Source: Jaapia argillacea MUCL 33604
Lineage: Eukaryota; Basidiomycota; Agaricomycetes; Jaapiales; Jaapiaceae
Length of the DNA: 64,000 nt
Assembly: GCA_000697665.1 (NCBI GenBank)
Contig: KL197712.1
Span: 1,834,766 to 1,898,765, forward strand
Reading direction: 5' to 3'
Shown here: positions 20,093-31,627 of the stretch, in pieces
How the letters are laid out: each line of letters begins with the position of its first letter
How positions within the stretch are numbered: position 1 is the first letter of the stretch
Notes under the pieces: generated by a model
Databases searched by the model: none
Seen by the model: the letters and a program-made list of their open reading frames with translations, nothing else
Told to the model about the DNA's origin: nothing
Program-made: the position numbers and the translations under genes

Positions 20093-21517
20093 TCACTTCC
20101 CAATAACCCCCAACCTTTCTAAAATCGCATCGCCCTCGTCCCCTTCCTCCCGACTCCTAAACCCCCAAATCAACAACCATCCCATCTCTTTCAAATCCAT
20201 ACTCTCTTTCCTCTCTACGATATCCACGAAATCGGGTACGACGGCCTTGATCTCTTTAACAAATAGTTCTTTGAGGAGTTTACCTTCGTCGCCGAGAGGT
20301 TCGAGGAGATTGAGGTGAGAACGGGAATGAGAGGGCGTGTGGAGGTGTAAATGGAGGTGTGAGTGTGATGGTGTACCCGGGCGGGAGTGGAGATGTGAGT
20401 GCGGTGAGCCAGGACGGGAGTAGGCAGGTGTGTGGAGGGAGTGGGAGTAAGGATTGAAATGGGCGCGCGAGGAGTGGGCGGAGAGAGTGTGGTGGTGATG
20501 GTGGTGGTGATGGTACGGATCGGGTTCGTTCCAATCGCTATCCCAATTCCATAAAAAGTCGGGGTAGGAATAGGCCATAGGTGCGGGTAGAGCACAGGAT
20601 CCGTCCCAATCGAGTAAACCCGACACTTTCCATGAAAGCGATTCCCCGTCAGACGACCGAGAGACGAGGATGTTCTGAGGAGAGAAGTCTCCGTGGTAGA
20701 GAGTGATTTGAGGAGAAAGTGTTTGGAGTTTAGGGAGGAGTTTATCTCGGAACGTAGAGGCGAACTTGTCGAGATTGGGGTATGTATACGTCTCGTCGTT
20801 CGCTGTTTGTAGTATGTGTGCGACTTGGATATCGAGGAATGAGGAGATGTCGATAGCCACAGGTGTCGGAGAACTCCCGGGCTTGCTATCGTCGACGAGA
20901 ACATGGAATGGCCCCACAGAGAGCCCACTCGAAGGATCCTTCTTCGTCTTCGCGTTCAAATACCCTATACTCTCGAAAGTAATGCCACACAACTGCCCCA
21001 TCAACTTTACCACCTCTTTCACAATCTCTGACTTCTCTTCGAAGGTCATCGAAGGGTATACGTCGCACAGCGGTTCCCCAGGTAACATCCGCTGAATGAC
21101 ATATGGATCGCCGAGAGGGTTATCGGAAGTAAGATCGAGCTTCAATACCGAAGGGACTGGTATCTTGGAATGCGACTCGAGGAAAGATATCACAGCTGCC
21201 TCGTCGTCGGCTTCTCTCCCGAGTTCACTAAACTCGGGACGCGGCACGCGAATTACGATGTGGTCTCCACGTTCGGATTCGGATGAAGAGGTATTACCAG
21301 AGTCAGACAGTGAAGCTCCGATGACTCGATGGTAAGACCCTCCGTTGATATGCCAGATAGGTGTCGATTCAGAGCATTGATTAGGAAAGAGAGCGACGAG
21401 GAGCGAGCGGACTTTATCGACATAAGAGTCGAAAGGTTCGTGATTGTAGATGATGGTAGATGCATCCGATCCTGCGTGTGCTCCGCCGGATGATGGAGGA
21501 CTTGAGTTTGTCGACAT
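20093..21517 (-). CDS. Aminoglycoside-phosphotransferase-like (APH family) protein with His-rich insert
   Basis: Single exon, 474 residues. The kinase-like fold is supported by a glycine-rich start (HINGGSYHRVIG), the Brenner motif LYHGDFSPQNILV at about residues 273-285 (HGD 275-277, Asn 282) and a second metal-site motif LLDWDGSCALPAP at about 301-313. Fungal APH-family proteins phosphorylate small molecules or are of unknown function; the substrate cannot be told from sequence. Residues about 336-415 are an unusual low-complexity insert with eight consecutive histidines and many HSH/HLH repeats. The conserved core resumes at LLKELFVKEIKAVVPDF. The right boundary of the tandem duplication falls inside this gene at about 20601; this copy is the intact parent. 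Confidence 0.8.
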   Translation of the reverse strand: MSTNSSPPSSGGAHAGSDASTIIYNHEPFDSYVDKVRSLLVALFPNQCSESTPIWHINGGSYHRVIGASLSDSGNTSSSESERGDHIVIRVPRPEFSELGREADDEAAVISFLESHSKIPVPSVLKLDLTSDNPLGDPYVIQRMLPGEPLCDVYPSMTFEEKSEIVKEVVKLMGQLCGITFESIGYLNAKTKKDPSSGLSVGPFHVLVDDSKPGSSPTPVAIDISSFLDIQVAHILQTANDETYTYPNLDKFASTFRDKLLPKLQTLSPQITLYHGDFSPQNILVSRSSDGESLSWKVSGLLDWDGSCALPAPMAYSYPDFLWNWDSDWNEPDPYHHHHHHHHTLSAHSSRAHFNPYSHSLHTPAYSRPGSPHSHLHSRPGTPSHSHLHLHLHTPSHSRSHLNLLEPLGDEGKLLKELFVKEIKAVVPDFVDIVERKESMDLKEMGWLLIWGFRSREEGDEGDAILERLGVIGK

Positions 21518-21944
21518 CGCGAGCGGGCAGCAGGACGAGGGCGGAGGGGGAAGAACACGTCGGCTGCATTGTTCAATTTAGAGATTGGCAGAGAACAGAC
21601 CTGGATCATGGCTTTTCAAATATTGTACAGCCACTGATGCGCTGATGGACGGTCCTGCCCTTGCGAATGCAACACCCTCCTACATACCATACCATGCCGT
21701 TTCCTCAAATCCATCTCCCTGTCAATAGCACAACGGTTCACAATCAACAAGCGCTCGGGATTAAAAAATTGTACGTTCGCTATGCGTATTGACCACAGCC
21801 AAAAGCATCTTTGAGCCACCCGCGACACCATCGTCTGCGCTTTTTCCATTGCTCAAAGCCAGGTAGCATGGATCCAGTGGCCAACCTCGTGTTCGTCTCC
21901 TTAAACATGCCACGTCCTCGTCCACATCCCTGCTTCATACCACC
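21518..21944. other. Divergent intergenic between the APH-like gene and the zinc-finger gene
   Basis: About 430 bp shared by two divergent start codons. It probably contains both promoters; I see no gene. Confidence 0.5.
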
Positions 21945-23279
21945 ATGTCCTATCCCCCTCCTGATGCGTTCGCTTTTCCAACAGATTCTTCACAATTTTG
22001 TTACAATGTTGTCGACGGCCATGATATACCCATCTGTGGTTTTCATCGACAACAATATATGTTGGGTTATGACCCCCTTGCTGGACGGGGGAATCCTTAC
22101 CCCCAATGGAGTCACGATCCTCTCCCGATGCATTTCACCGTTCCGCAATGGTACTTGAATCCAGATGAACACCCTACATTCCAGCCAATCCACCAGCAAT
22201 ACCATGCACACCCCCCACAAACCATCTACTATCCCCAACTTGCCTTTCCCCAAACGCAAATGGAATTCCTCCATCTTCACTACCCAGCACCGCGCCCATC
22301 GAGACCTCCCACCCCACCCCACCAAATGATTCACGAATACTTCCAATACCTCAACATCCCAGCAGAGCGAGGATTCCCCGTCAAAGCCGAAAACCCTTGC
22401 TCTATCTGTGGTCTGTTCTTCCAGCAAGGAACAAACGAACGCACACGGGATTTCTTCTTTCGGGCCCATAAGCATTTGGCGGTTTGTCAGGGGAAGTTGG
22501 TGAAGGTGGCTAAGATGTTGCACGTGAGGGAGGATGGGAAGCCGAAGGGGAAGGGTGGAGAAGGTGATGGGAGTAAGTTGGGTATGATGGCCCCATTGAG
22601 CAGGCGGGCGGTGCCTAAATTGGAGGAGCGGGTTGTGGATACTGGCGGCATCCTGACAACGGGTGGGAGTTCGACTTCTACAAGTGTTGGGGCTCTGGCG
22701 CTATCATCCATTCCGAAACCGCCCAAACCACCGTCAGCCAAACAACTCGCCCAGATCCTCTTGACGAAATCTTCCCTCGAAGCCGATCCCTATGCGACCA
22801 ACGTCCTCCCTCGGTCCATCGATTGCGTTGCTTGTGGTAAAACGATTCCATCACAGTTCAAGAGAGATTATTCAATTACGGCGTGGAATTATCACAAGTC
22901 TCATTGTCCGGAGATTAGGGTGCGTCGGGTTCTCTTGGATGAAACTTTTTTGCAAAGCTGAAAATCATTTTCTTCATAGAGAGGGGAGAGAGCTAGAAGA
23001 GAGCCAGCCGCCCTCGCAGGAGATGATGAAGCGAAAGTCCAAACGAGCGACGTTCTCGGTGGCTCAGCAGTCGATTCAGAGAAGACTCCACAACCACCCC
23101 CGCTCACCGTACCTGAGGAAGATGCATCGACGCCTCGAATCCCGTCCATGAGCGAGATGCACGAGTTCCTGCAAAGTCGTGGTCAACTGACCTCTTCCTT
23201 CAGCGATAGTGCGCCCCTTGCTCATAGACGAATGCAGGTTCCGTTGGCGAAGGACCTATCGAATTTGAGAGATTCCTGA
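21945..23279 (+). CDS. Two-finger C-x2-C...H-x3-C zinc protein (Z1)
   Basis: Two exons, 21945-22919 and 22980-23279 (intron GTGCGT...ATAG), giving 424 residues. The N-terminal 140 residues are Pro/Tyr/His-rich. Finger 1: C152-x2-C155-x21-H177-x3-C181 (CSICG ... HLAVC). Finger 2: C294-x2-C297-x19-H317-x3-C321 (CVACG ... HKSHC). A basic, Gly/Ser-rich linker separates them. The same pair of spacings recurs in the gene at 41957-43177. The geometry is BED-finger-like, so DNA binding is plausible, but no transposase domain is attached. Without splicing, the frame would stop at 22961; the intron restores a Ser/Pro-rich tail ending NLRDS. Confidence 0.65.
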
Positions 23280-23589
23280 TGGGGAGAGGAGGTTTCCGAC
23301 AAAGTGGAGTTTTGATGAAGAGTTCTCGATAGAATGGACCTGATGTGTCGATGTGTGGAATGTATTGTTTATGTTTTATGTGGAAATTATGTCGATTTAT
23401 GCAAGACGATTGGATCACGAGCCAGCGAGATCGGAATTGAGCGAGGGGGGGTGATAGAATAGCGGTTCATCTACAAGTTGGTTCCTGGCGAGGAGAACGC
23501 GCTGATCGAAACGAGACAGGCTTCGAACTGATTGGTAATTTCGGAGCAGGTCTCAATGGAAAGGCCGAGTTCCCAACAGGCGTCATCTA
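23280..23589. other. Short intergenic
   Basis: Convergent 3' ends of Z1 and the F-box relic. Nothing recognised. Confidence 0.5.
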
Positions 23590-25182
23590 AGCGTCAGTTG
23601 GCATGGGAGATGTCATCTCCAGCCCTGCCGCGATGGGGTCCTGAAGACGAGGCTCAATTTCTGCCAGCAGTTCCTTGTCGAGGCAAACGAAGCGAAGGCG
23701 GGTCGGCTGTCCTGGAGCGGCGGGAGACTCGCTTGACGAGTTCAATGAAGTGAGCCCGAACCGGAATCGGATCATGGTGATACGAGCGCTGACGAAGGAA
23801 ACGGATTGAGAGGCTACGAGCGCCAGGAAATGGTCCCGTGGCGTACGTGTTAGAATACGTCATGGTAAATCTCTCCACCATTGGTAGCCTGCAGGTGGCA
23901 GATCCATCTTGGGACGATGTGGGACAGGGCTGGAGAAGTAGTTGAGTAACGGCTCTCCGTATTTGGGATATGCGGTGGGATATGGATACGAACATCCCGG
24001 AGGGACGGCATGCCTTCGAGCCATTGAAGGAAATCATCGTACAGCGTGGATCGATGGTTCAGTGATAGCATGATTTCAAGGTCGACAACGACGAGGAAAG
24101 TGAGTTTGTCTCGCCGGAAGGGTAGCGGATGGGAGCATAGGAGAGATGGTTCAACTCTGGGACTATGAGTCGAGCGAAAAGCAAATCATCCCGATCAGTA
24201 TTTTCCATACGCAAAGATCGGAGCTTCGGCAAGATGATGGGAACATGTTGGAGGATTGGTTCGTCCACCGGCCTTGAATTACAGCTAAAAGTAAAGCTGG
24301 CCAACTGAGTGCACAGTTGTAACGTGTCGAAAACATCGTAGATAAGTATACTGTATCTGTCGGCATGATAATCGTCCCGATGATGAGCTGAGTTAGCTGG
24401 GCCCACGGTAGAGGGATAGTATTCGGATGCCAGAAACAATTAAGAGGACGTTGGTAAGGCTTGGTGTTGCAAGGAAGCCTGTGATTTCTCGCGGGAATGA
24501 GAAGGCCGATGGGCTGGTACTGGCACGACAGATAAGTTGGACACGCTCCAGTTGAGCCAAGGTACTATCTGCGATGTGAAGGAGGGGCCGAAGGGCACAC
24601 CAATCTCCCCTCAGACGTATAGATATACTCTGCCATCGAGGAACGACAGTGTTTAGCATCGACTGGTCATCGACCACATCGGACAAGCTGATGGAGATTG
24701 AGAGAGGAGCGGCTCCAGAGCGAGCGAGGAGGTAATCTGGAATCACCTGATAGCGCACCAATTCCGCCTCTCCTGATGGCCAAAGCGTGATCGCCGACCA
24801 TAGGTGCGACACCGACATCGCCATATCTCCAGTAGTAGCATGTCTGCACCAGGCGAACCAGGAGAAGATGACAATAAGTATCCACAGGTTGCAGATCAAT
24901 CACACACCTGAATATTCTGACAAGAATCTCCGGGGCTGGACGTCGAATGGGAGTGGACAGTGATAGGATGCTTGAACACCGTGATTGTATTAGGGCTCTC
25001 CGTTTCTCAAGTGCACATATTCGAGACCGTAGCTCACTGATTTGAGCGTCGAGGTCATCGACATATATCTGAGCCCCAGAGAGCTCCTGGTCGAGGTTTA
25101 ACCCGGATGCAACGGGTATGTTGGAACGCAAGGCATCTCGGATGGCTGCGTCTTGGCAAAAAAGGGGGGGTTGTATGTACAT
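23590..25182 (-). pseudogene. Decayed F-box gene (related to types A and B)
   Basis: Reading on the minus strand, successive pieces in different frames match the A/B layout. A start-like block (IRDALRSNIPVASGLNLDQE) follows a CCAAG acceptor like those of the intact genes. A coiled coil and an altered F-box (STPIRRPAPEILVRIF) come next. Then WR followed by a frameshift near 24835, a leucine-rich middle (LVRYQVIPDYLLARSG, LLFARLIVPELNHLSY) and the typical C-terminus (MIRFRFGL...RLRFVCLDKE). At least four frame changes and no intact first exon are seen. It is more diverged than the copies in the tandem duplication, so it is an older family member. Confidence 0.75.
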
Positions 25183-25743
25183 AAGTTGGAAGCTCAGGAT
25201 TTTAATGCGTCGGATTTGAAATCAGAACTCGTATGTTGGCGTGAGGGAACTTGAATGGTTCCGTGGGATGGGTGATACCAGTTGGCAAAGACATAACGCT
25301 GAGAGCAACAGGCAACCGCGTTGTAATAAATACGTGAAGCGCCGTCCGCCAGTCTGAGGCTGTGCAAATTTGGAGCGTTCGCGCGAGCTGGTCACCGGGT
25401 AGCACAAGAGCCGCAAATGGTTAAAAATACCGACATTCTTTCTTCTGCTGTGCAAGTAGTCTATAGTTCTGAATTCAGCTATCATGTCGTACAGATTGCC
25501 TCCGCTACCCCTCAATTCATTCTGCGCAGCTTGATACATTCAGGCGGGCTAACCATGCAAATTTCATTTCAGTATTCGGCCCAAACCATCATGTTGTCGT
25601 AACTAGCTGAGGTGAACATGCCAATGTCTTGACGTCTCGACATCCCTGATTCAAGTTGGGATAGCATATAAAGCAACAGCATTTGGCGGGTGAAATACCA
25701 CCGGATCCCCCCCTTACTTCGTACCCCTGATCAGCGCTCCGCC
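25183..25743. other. Intergenic
   Basis: Holds the upstream side of both the F-box relic and the membrane-protein gene. No gene supported. Confidence 0.45.
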
Positions 25744-27400
25744 ATGTCGTACATCGCCGCCTTGCAAGCACATCCGGTCGCGTTCCTCGCCCCTACATTG
25801 ACTAGTTTGACCGTGCAAGCTTTTCAGACGGGCTTGCTTTTCGATCTTTCCGTCCAGTTTTGGGCTCGGGCAGATCAGGAACACAAATTGATCAGGACGA
25901 TGGTTGCCTTTGTCTCCGTTGTTGCAATGTACGTTCGTGATTTGGGTCCGGCTTCTACTGTATATTTATTATCTGTCGACAGTTATCAAACCACGGCAAC
26001 ATTTGCCTCCCTCTGGCGGCTCGATGTCGCTCATTTCGGAGACTGGGTAGGTCTCCGACTGGGTATCGAACCGTGTTGCTGATGTATTCCTGTAGAATGA
26101 ACAGCTTGTCCTCACTAACCCGGATAGGCTTCAAAGTGCAGTGGTCAGTGGTCTCCCCGATAATCACAGGTGGTTGGGGCGCTCAGTGTGCTTCTCCCTA
26201 AGACTGCAGCATTGGCCTCTCCCATTCAAGCTTTCTTGATTCGACGATGTTGGATTGTATGTATTCCTAAGGCAACTTCCCTCAATTATAGCTTACTGAA
26301 ACAGTCGACAGCTCACTAACAAGAACTCTCCTCTGCTGGTACGTCGATTGTCGGCACACGTGTTGTAGATCACACCCATCCGATTCCCGGCAGGTCTTTC
26401 TATCCTCGTTGCTGCTGTCAACGATTGGCTTGAGCGTCTATCTTTGCATTGCCATGTTTACTTTGTCTCTGGCCCGCGGCCGAACATCCACACTTCCGGT
26501 ATAGTTTTCATTTGCCTATCAGAAACGAGTACTAATGGTGATACAGCTTAACGCACCTTGTGTGTTCGGTCATTTACTTTGATAGAGACATTTCCTGATA
26601 GTTGATATTCAGATATCTGGAGTCTCATATTATCCGCAGGTGTGTTGACCCCCCGACTTACCATCAGCTCGGCTCTGAATACTTAGGTGCAACCAGTACT
26701 AGATTTAACGCTCACAGTCGTTCGTGCGTCCTCTCCCAATTTCCAATTCTCCAACTAAAGTCAAAGGCAGTTTTTGTTTTCCTCTGGCGCTCTCGATTCG
26801 ACGCTTTTTCTCCCCGCGTTCGCCGTGTAAGTACGGACTGGGATAGTCCCCACCATCTAGCACTTGATACCCTTCTCATAGACCATCCGTCGAGTCGTCC
26901 TGATATCTTGGGAAGCTGCGGCCCTCCCAGCTGTCTGTGCAGTCCTGGCTGTGCTTATGTATACAACAATGGTATACTTTGTTTATCGTTCCTCTCTCCT
27001 ATCCTCTTATATATTCAACCACAGGGAACTCACAATAACTGGACCTTGTTCTTTCACGCCATCCTTGGCAAGTTTTACGCCATCTCATTGTTGGTCACCT
27101 TGTGAGTTCTCATCCAGAACGGCATTGATTGGGACCACCGCCAAACATTTTTTGGTTGCTAGAAACGCCCGCGCTGATCTTCGACGATCGAACCGTGTCC
27201 AGGTGCTCCAACCTGCTCCTCGTGCAGAGGCTCATCTTCCTGTGTGTCGTCTTTTCCTTTTCGATTCAACCCATTATTGTCGGCTGACCATCTCTTCGAA
27301 GGTGTCAATTAGAGATGAGGGTCTCCATATTAGTATCTCATCACCAGCTCATCATGACGCGAGTGGAGATTCGTCAACACCAAAAGATTCCTATCCATAG
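25744..27400 (+). CDS. DUF6534-like multi-pass membrane protein
   Basis: About ten short exons can be threaded from ATG 25744 to TAG 27398-27400. Recognisable segments in order: a first membrane helix around FLAPTLTSLTVQAF; VVGALSVLLPKTAALASPIQ leading into QAFLIRRCW; LTNKNSPLL then VFLSSLLLSTIGLSVYLCIA; VVLFVFLWRSRFDAFSPRV; VVLISWEAAALPAVCAVLAV; and NWTLFFHAILGKFYAISLLV with the family-typical NARADLRR, then a Ser/His-rich tail. The QxFxxRRxW motif and the GKxYAxSLLxxLNxR motif are typical of basidiomycete DUF6534 proteins, of unknown function. One junction (about 26131-26160) needs a 29-nt segment to be skipped, shorter than a normal intron, so the gene may be damaged there or my model may be wrong. 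Confidence 0.6.
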
Positions 27401-27558
27401 TAGAGATGTTAGGAGGATACTCGGCCTCCAGGTTGATAGATAGATGGTGTCCATCCTACGAGAGCAACAGCAGTTCATTCAAAGGGACGTCGAAAGCATG
27501 AAGGCATTTGAGAGCAAAGCGAAAAAACAGTGTAGAGTACAGAATCCCGCCAACGTAT

Positions 27559-30500
27559 TCACACAATGCTGATACCCCCCACACATCCCATAAGCATCGG
27601 GTCGACAGTCCCCCCTGTCGTCTCCTCAAACCACGCGTCCATCTTCTCAAACAATCTCATTGCCGATCCACCCGCCTCCTTCTCTGCCTTCTTCCCAGGC
27701 CACATTGCTTGCTCCTTAATCCCAACAAAATTGATAGGCAATCCTCGAGAAGTCGGTTCAGGAAGCTTGATGACCAAGTCGACGGTCCACCTGTCCATGC
27801 CGTAGAACGATCCTTCCTTGATATGATGCCGTGCGTATTCATCTGGTGGGTTATCGTCTAGAGTCCATTTCAGGACGTGAGCATCAAACGCAATTGCTGG
27901 ACAAGCAAAGTCAGCTAGAAGCACGGACGCAATAGAAAAGTGACGAACAAGTCCAAATCACACCAGGGTGATCAACGACAAGGGTCAAACTCCTTGTCCC
28001 ATTCTCTCGGTCGACAAAGTCCCTCTCTGCTGAAACCGTGATAAACTTCCCAGCCGCGACACTCGACTCGTTCGCATACGCTCTATCCACCGCCATGTCG
28101 ATGAGGAAAGGGGATAAAAAGGCCGAAAACGGGTATAGAACATCCCAATCACTGTTATATTCGTCCATGATGACGGAGGTCGGGTGATTGCCTTCAGCGT
28201 CGTATTCAGATGCGATCGCGGAGACGAGTGAGTTGAAGCCCGGAGCGCCATCTGCGGATGCGATATGGAGGTGTTGTTCCCCAGTTGTTATCTTTAGAAC
28301 GATCAGGGGCGAGACGTGAATCATGTAACGAGGATACTCACATTCTCCATATGCAAGACAAACAATCGTTTCTGGTGCATATCATCAAATGGATTTCTCA
28401 TCGCGAAAACACCCATAAGGACAACCGAAATAACACCCAACGTCACAACTGCCCTCGACGTCACTCCCCGACCAAACCTATGAGCGAAAGGTAAAGCGAG
28501 AGGGACGGTGTACGCGCCGGTGAGCGCGACGATGGACGCGATGACATGATCGGCAGGAGCGTCGCCCCCGATACGGCCAGTCTGTAAAGATGTTATCCGT
28601 CAAGGAATGATAGATGCAAGATGGAACCAAAATAAACGCACCAACGGAACGAAGAAATCCAAGATCGCACAAATCGTCTGCGTGCCGGTTAAGAGCGGCA
28701 TAGTTTGCCCTAGTACATACGTCCACAAGGAAATCTCCTTCCCAGCCTTGCCATGTCTCGCAGTGATGCCCGAGTAGTGCAATGTGAGGGAGATGAATAG
28801 AGGGAACGCAGTGAGGAAGAGTAAAACACAGGACCCAACGCCGGAGAGTTGGATAGCGAAAGCGAATAGTGATTGCACGAGGAGGAGGGAAGTGAGTAGA
28901 GTTTGTTCATGGATTTTGCCAATGAAAAGTTGAGATATCAAGGCACCTGGATCGTTCAAACGAACATTAGCATAACAATATGAAGCGGAAAGATGGTACA
29001 TACCGGCAAGGCTAGGGGGTCCATAAAGAACCAAACATGAGAATTCTTCCTTGAACCAACTCATGCCACTTCTCAGAACCTTGCTCATCAAGAAGGCGAC
29101 GACGTTGGCGCCAACAAGGGCACCCAGCACACCCGCCATATACGCAGCAAGCCCTCGAACTTGTTCCCACCAAACCTTCCCTATAAGTTTCTCAAACCCT
29201 TTCGCCTTGAGCGCTGGCGATGGATCGATAAAGGTTACGTAGATGAAACCGAGGGAGAGACAGAGGAGCGACGAGTAAAGGATGAGCGCAGTGCGGAATG
29301 AATAGAGGAAGAAGAAGCCCATGAAGGAAAAGTAGACAGTGCGGGGGCGAGTGTAGCCGGCATCCAAGGACAGAAGGTTGGAGTCTTTCGAGGACAAGTG
29401 AAGGAGGAGCGCGAGCGCATTGTCGGCCATGTGCTAGATGGCACAACGAAGGTCAGTTTTGAGTACGAATCGCTAGAGCGACACATACTTGGGCGACTCC
29501 GGGTTGGATATGTTCTACGAGATCCTACGAGATGACCAAAGGTCAATAACGGTACACGTCAAGGAGAAGAGATGAAGAACTACCTTCCGCATGTGGTATA
29601 GGTAACTGTTCCCGACGACAGCCATCTAAGCAGAATAGTCAGTCTCGACTGCACCGAGAAGTGGCGGAACGAATGACTCACGTCGAGCCCTGTAACGTTT
29701 AGGTATTGTTCGAATTGTCGAAAGTCAGTACTTAAGAAGGGACGATAGTCAGATCCTACGAGGATGGAAGGAGCGGAACACTTACTCGGATAGAAGGATT
29801 CCTGAGCTGAAGATCTCGTTCGCGACGATGGTTCCAAATGGTCTGGCACGTCCATTAGTCTTTCGATGGGGAGGAGCATGGGGTCAAGAGGATTACCTTG
29901 GGACATGCGAGTAGGCTTCTATCATTTGTTCCGATGTTGCTTGGAACAGTAGTTCCGGGCCAGTCGTCCCAGCCGCTATTGGAAGGAAGTCAGCGATAGA
30001 GAAGATGAGGGAAAGCGTACGTTCACACCTTCGAGATTGATCGCAGCTCGTACACTACAAAAGCAATGTTAACGGGTTCCAAAGCAAACGCACGAAATTG
30101 ACATTGATACTCACGTGTTCGCAATGGGATGTTGTGTAGAGAACAGATGAGAACCATCTTGTAAAGATTCCTCGGCGTTGTTGAACACTACCGAGAAACC
30201 CTTCAGCGCGTGCTGCAAAGACATCATGGTCCCCCGACCAAGGGAGACAAACACTTACAGAAGATGACTGCATAACCCGGCTCCCACTTTCCAGCTGCTG
30301 CGAGACCAACCATCACTCTTGCACATTCCAACATCACACCTACACTCAGGGCGTCATCCGCCGCACCGGGACTAGGCAATGTCGAATCCAAGTGAGCGTT
30401 AATGAGGACGGCGTGAGACTTGGAATCAGGGGTGCCGTCCGAGATGCGCAGGACTATGTTCGTGAGGTTCACGTATGTCTTGTATAGGCGTTTCGACATC

Positions 30501-31045
30501 ATATCGAACCTAGGTGCAAGAACAGTCCAGTTAGAAAACATAAGAAACGAACTTGAGAGGAAACCACGCACCGATGACTTCCGCTTCCAACCTGTCTCCA
30601 AACCTCGCATTCGAGCTTCCGCTCACCTCCACTCTCCCTAACGACCCTCTCACACTCCTCCTGGATCTCTTCCACCTTCTTCAACATCCACGCATCTCCA
30701 AGTGCATGCTCCCTCGTCCCAACGGTTCTGTACCCGATATCTTCGGAAAGGTACTTGGCATGCGAGAGGATAGCGGTCTCGGAGAGTTGAGGGAGATTCG
30801 TTTGCGGGTTAATACTGAATAAAAGGTATCAGAAGAGGACAGGAAATACGGCCGCTGGCAGATACATACAGCTCTGTGATGGGTTCTGGCAATGCTGAAC
30901 AAGAGTGGAAACATATAGTAGCCCGTACGTCAGATACGGGGATATAGGACTCACAGTAATGCTGTCGAACAGCTAGAAAAGGCGCCCCGATGAGGAGTGG
31001 AGCCAAAATCAACAACGACCTTATAGGTCCCCAGCGCCGCGTCAT
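27559..31045 (-). CDS. M28-family metallopeptidase, ERMP1-like membrane protein
   Basis: Sixteen exons can be joined in frame from ATG 31045 to TGA 27559. The protein starts with a signal-anchor helix (SLLILAPLLIGAPFLAV). The M28 zinc site is visible as NAHLDST, SPGAADDALSVG, LFNNAEESLQDGSHLF, SDTDFRQFEQYLNVTGLD and YLYHMRKDL. After the peptidase domain (HMADNALALLLHL) come several membrane helices (SFRTALILYSSLLCLSLGF, AAYMAGVLGALVGANVVAFL, LLVQSLFAFAIQL, VVTLGVISVVLMGVFAM) and a soluble C-terminal domain. This layout matches ERMP1/Fxna-type endomembrane peptidases, which act in the secretory or vacuolar membrane system. Physiological substrates are unknown. The intron before LFNNAEE uses the acceptor GGTAG and is needed to keep the catalytic Glu pair in frame. 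Confidence 0.85.
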
Positions 31046-31627
31046 AACAATGGTATACGCTGCTCAGTCTTAGTACTTGGAACAAAGCAGGCCTGAACTT
31101 GGGAAATAACAACCAACACGAGAGGCAACCCTCGGCGAACAGAACAGAGAAAACGAGGGAGAATGCAACGCTTCAAACACCCGCAGTGCTCAGTTCAGCG
31201 ATCGGCGTACAACTTTCCAGCGCAGTGGATCTTAGGCTTTTTCACGGGCGCTCACAGTTGACGGCATTTTTGGAGACGAGGCCCGCTCGGAGACCGGGAC
31301 GTTGACTGGTGATCACTTCATCAGCTTGGCGGGTACAGTGCGGGTGCATGTGGTACTCGAGCACAGTAGCAGACAACAAGAGGATGAGTTGGGAAGACGT
31401 GCTAGGTCAAAGTGATGGGTAGATAGCACGAAAGGAGAGAAATAATTAAGATGGGAAGGTTCTCGTCGCGAAGCAAACTATTCAGCGATGCGGAGATCCG
31501 ATAGGGAGGTGATGGTTCAGGTGACTTCGGTTTCAACCTCCATGCGTCCCGCTCACCGCATCAAGCACATCGCGAGGTCGATCTTGGGATTAGACTTCAC
31601 TTCGAGCCCGAAACCTTACTCAATTTC
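31046..31627. other. Intergenic upstream of the M28 gene
   Basis: About 580 bp between the M28 start codon and the 3' end of the Nop8-like gene. It should contain the M28 promoter. No gene seen. Confidence 0.5.

Larger units (their letters stand above)
12758..20601. repeat. Tandem segmental duplication, copy 2
   Basis: Second copy of the 3811-12757 segment, joined at 12757/12758 (GGATC|GGCTGAACT). At the junction the APH-side and AlkB-side parents share almost no sequence, which suggests end joining rather than homologous exchange. It contains a truncated AlkB-like 5' end, the foldback element, A3, C2, B2 and the 3' part of the intact APH-like gene. Confidence 0.88.

Noticed and set aside
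27456-27924. Several plus- and minus-strand ORFs at the 3' end of the M28 gene
   Set aside because: They are alternative frames of its last exon, which is fixed by the continuous protein model.
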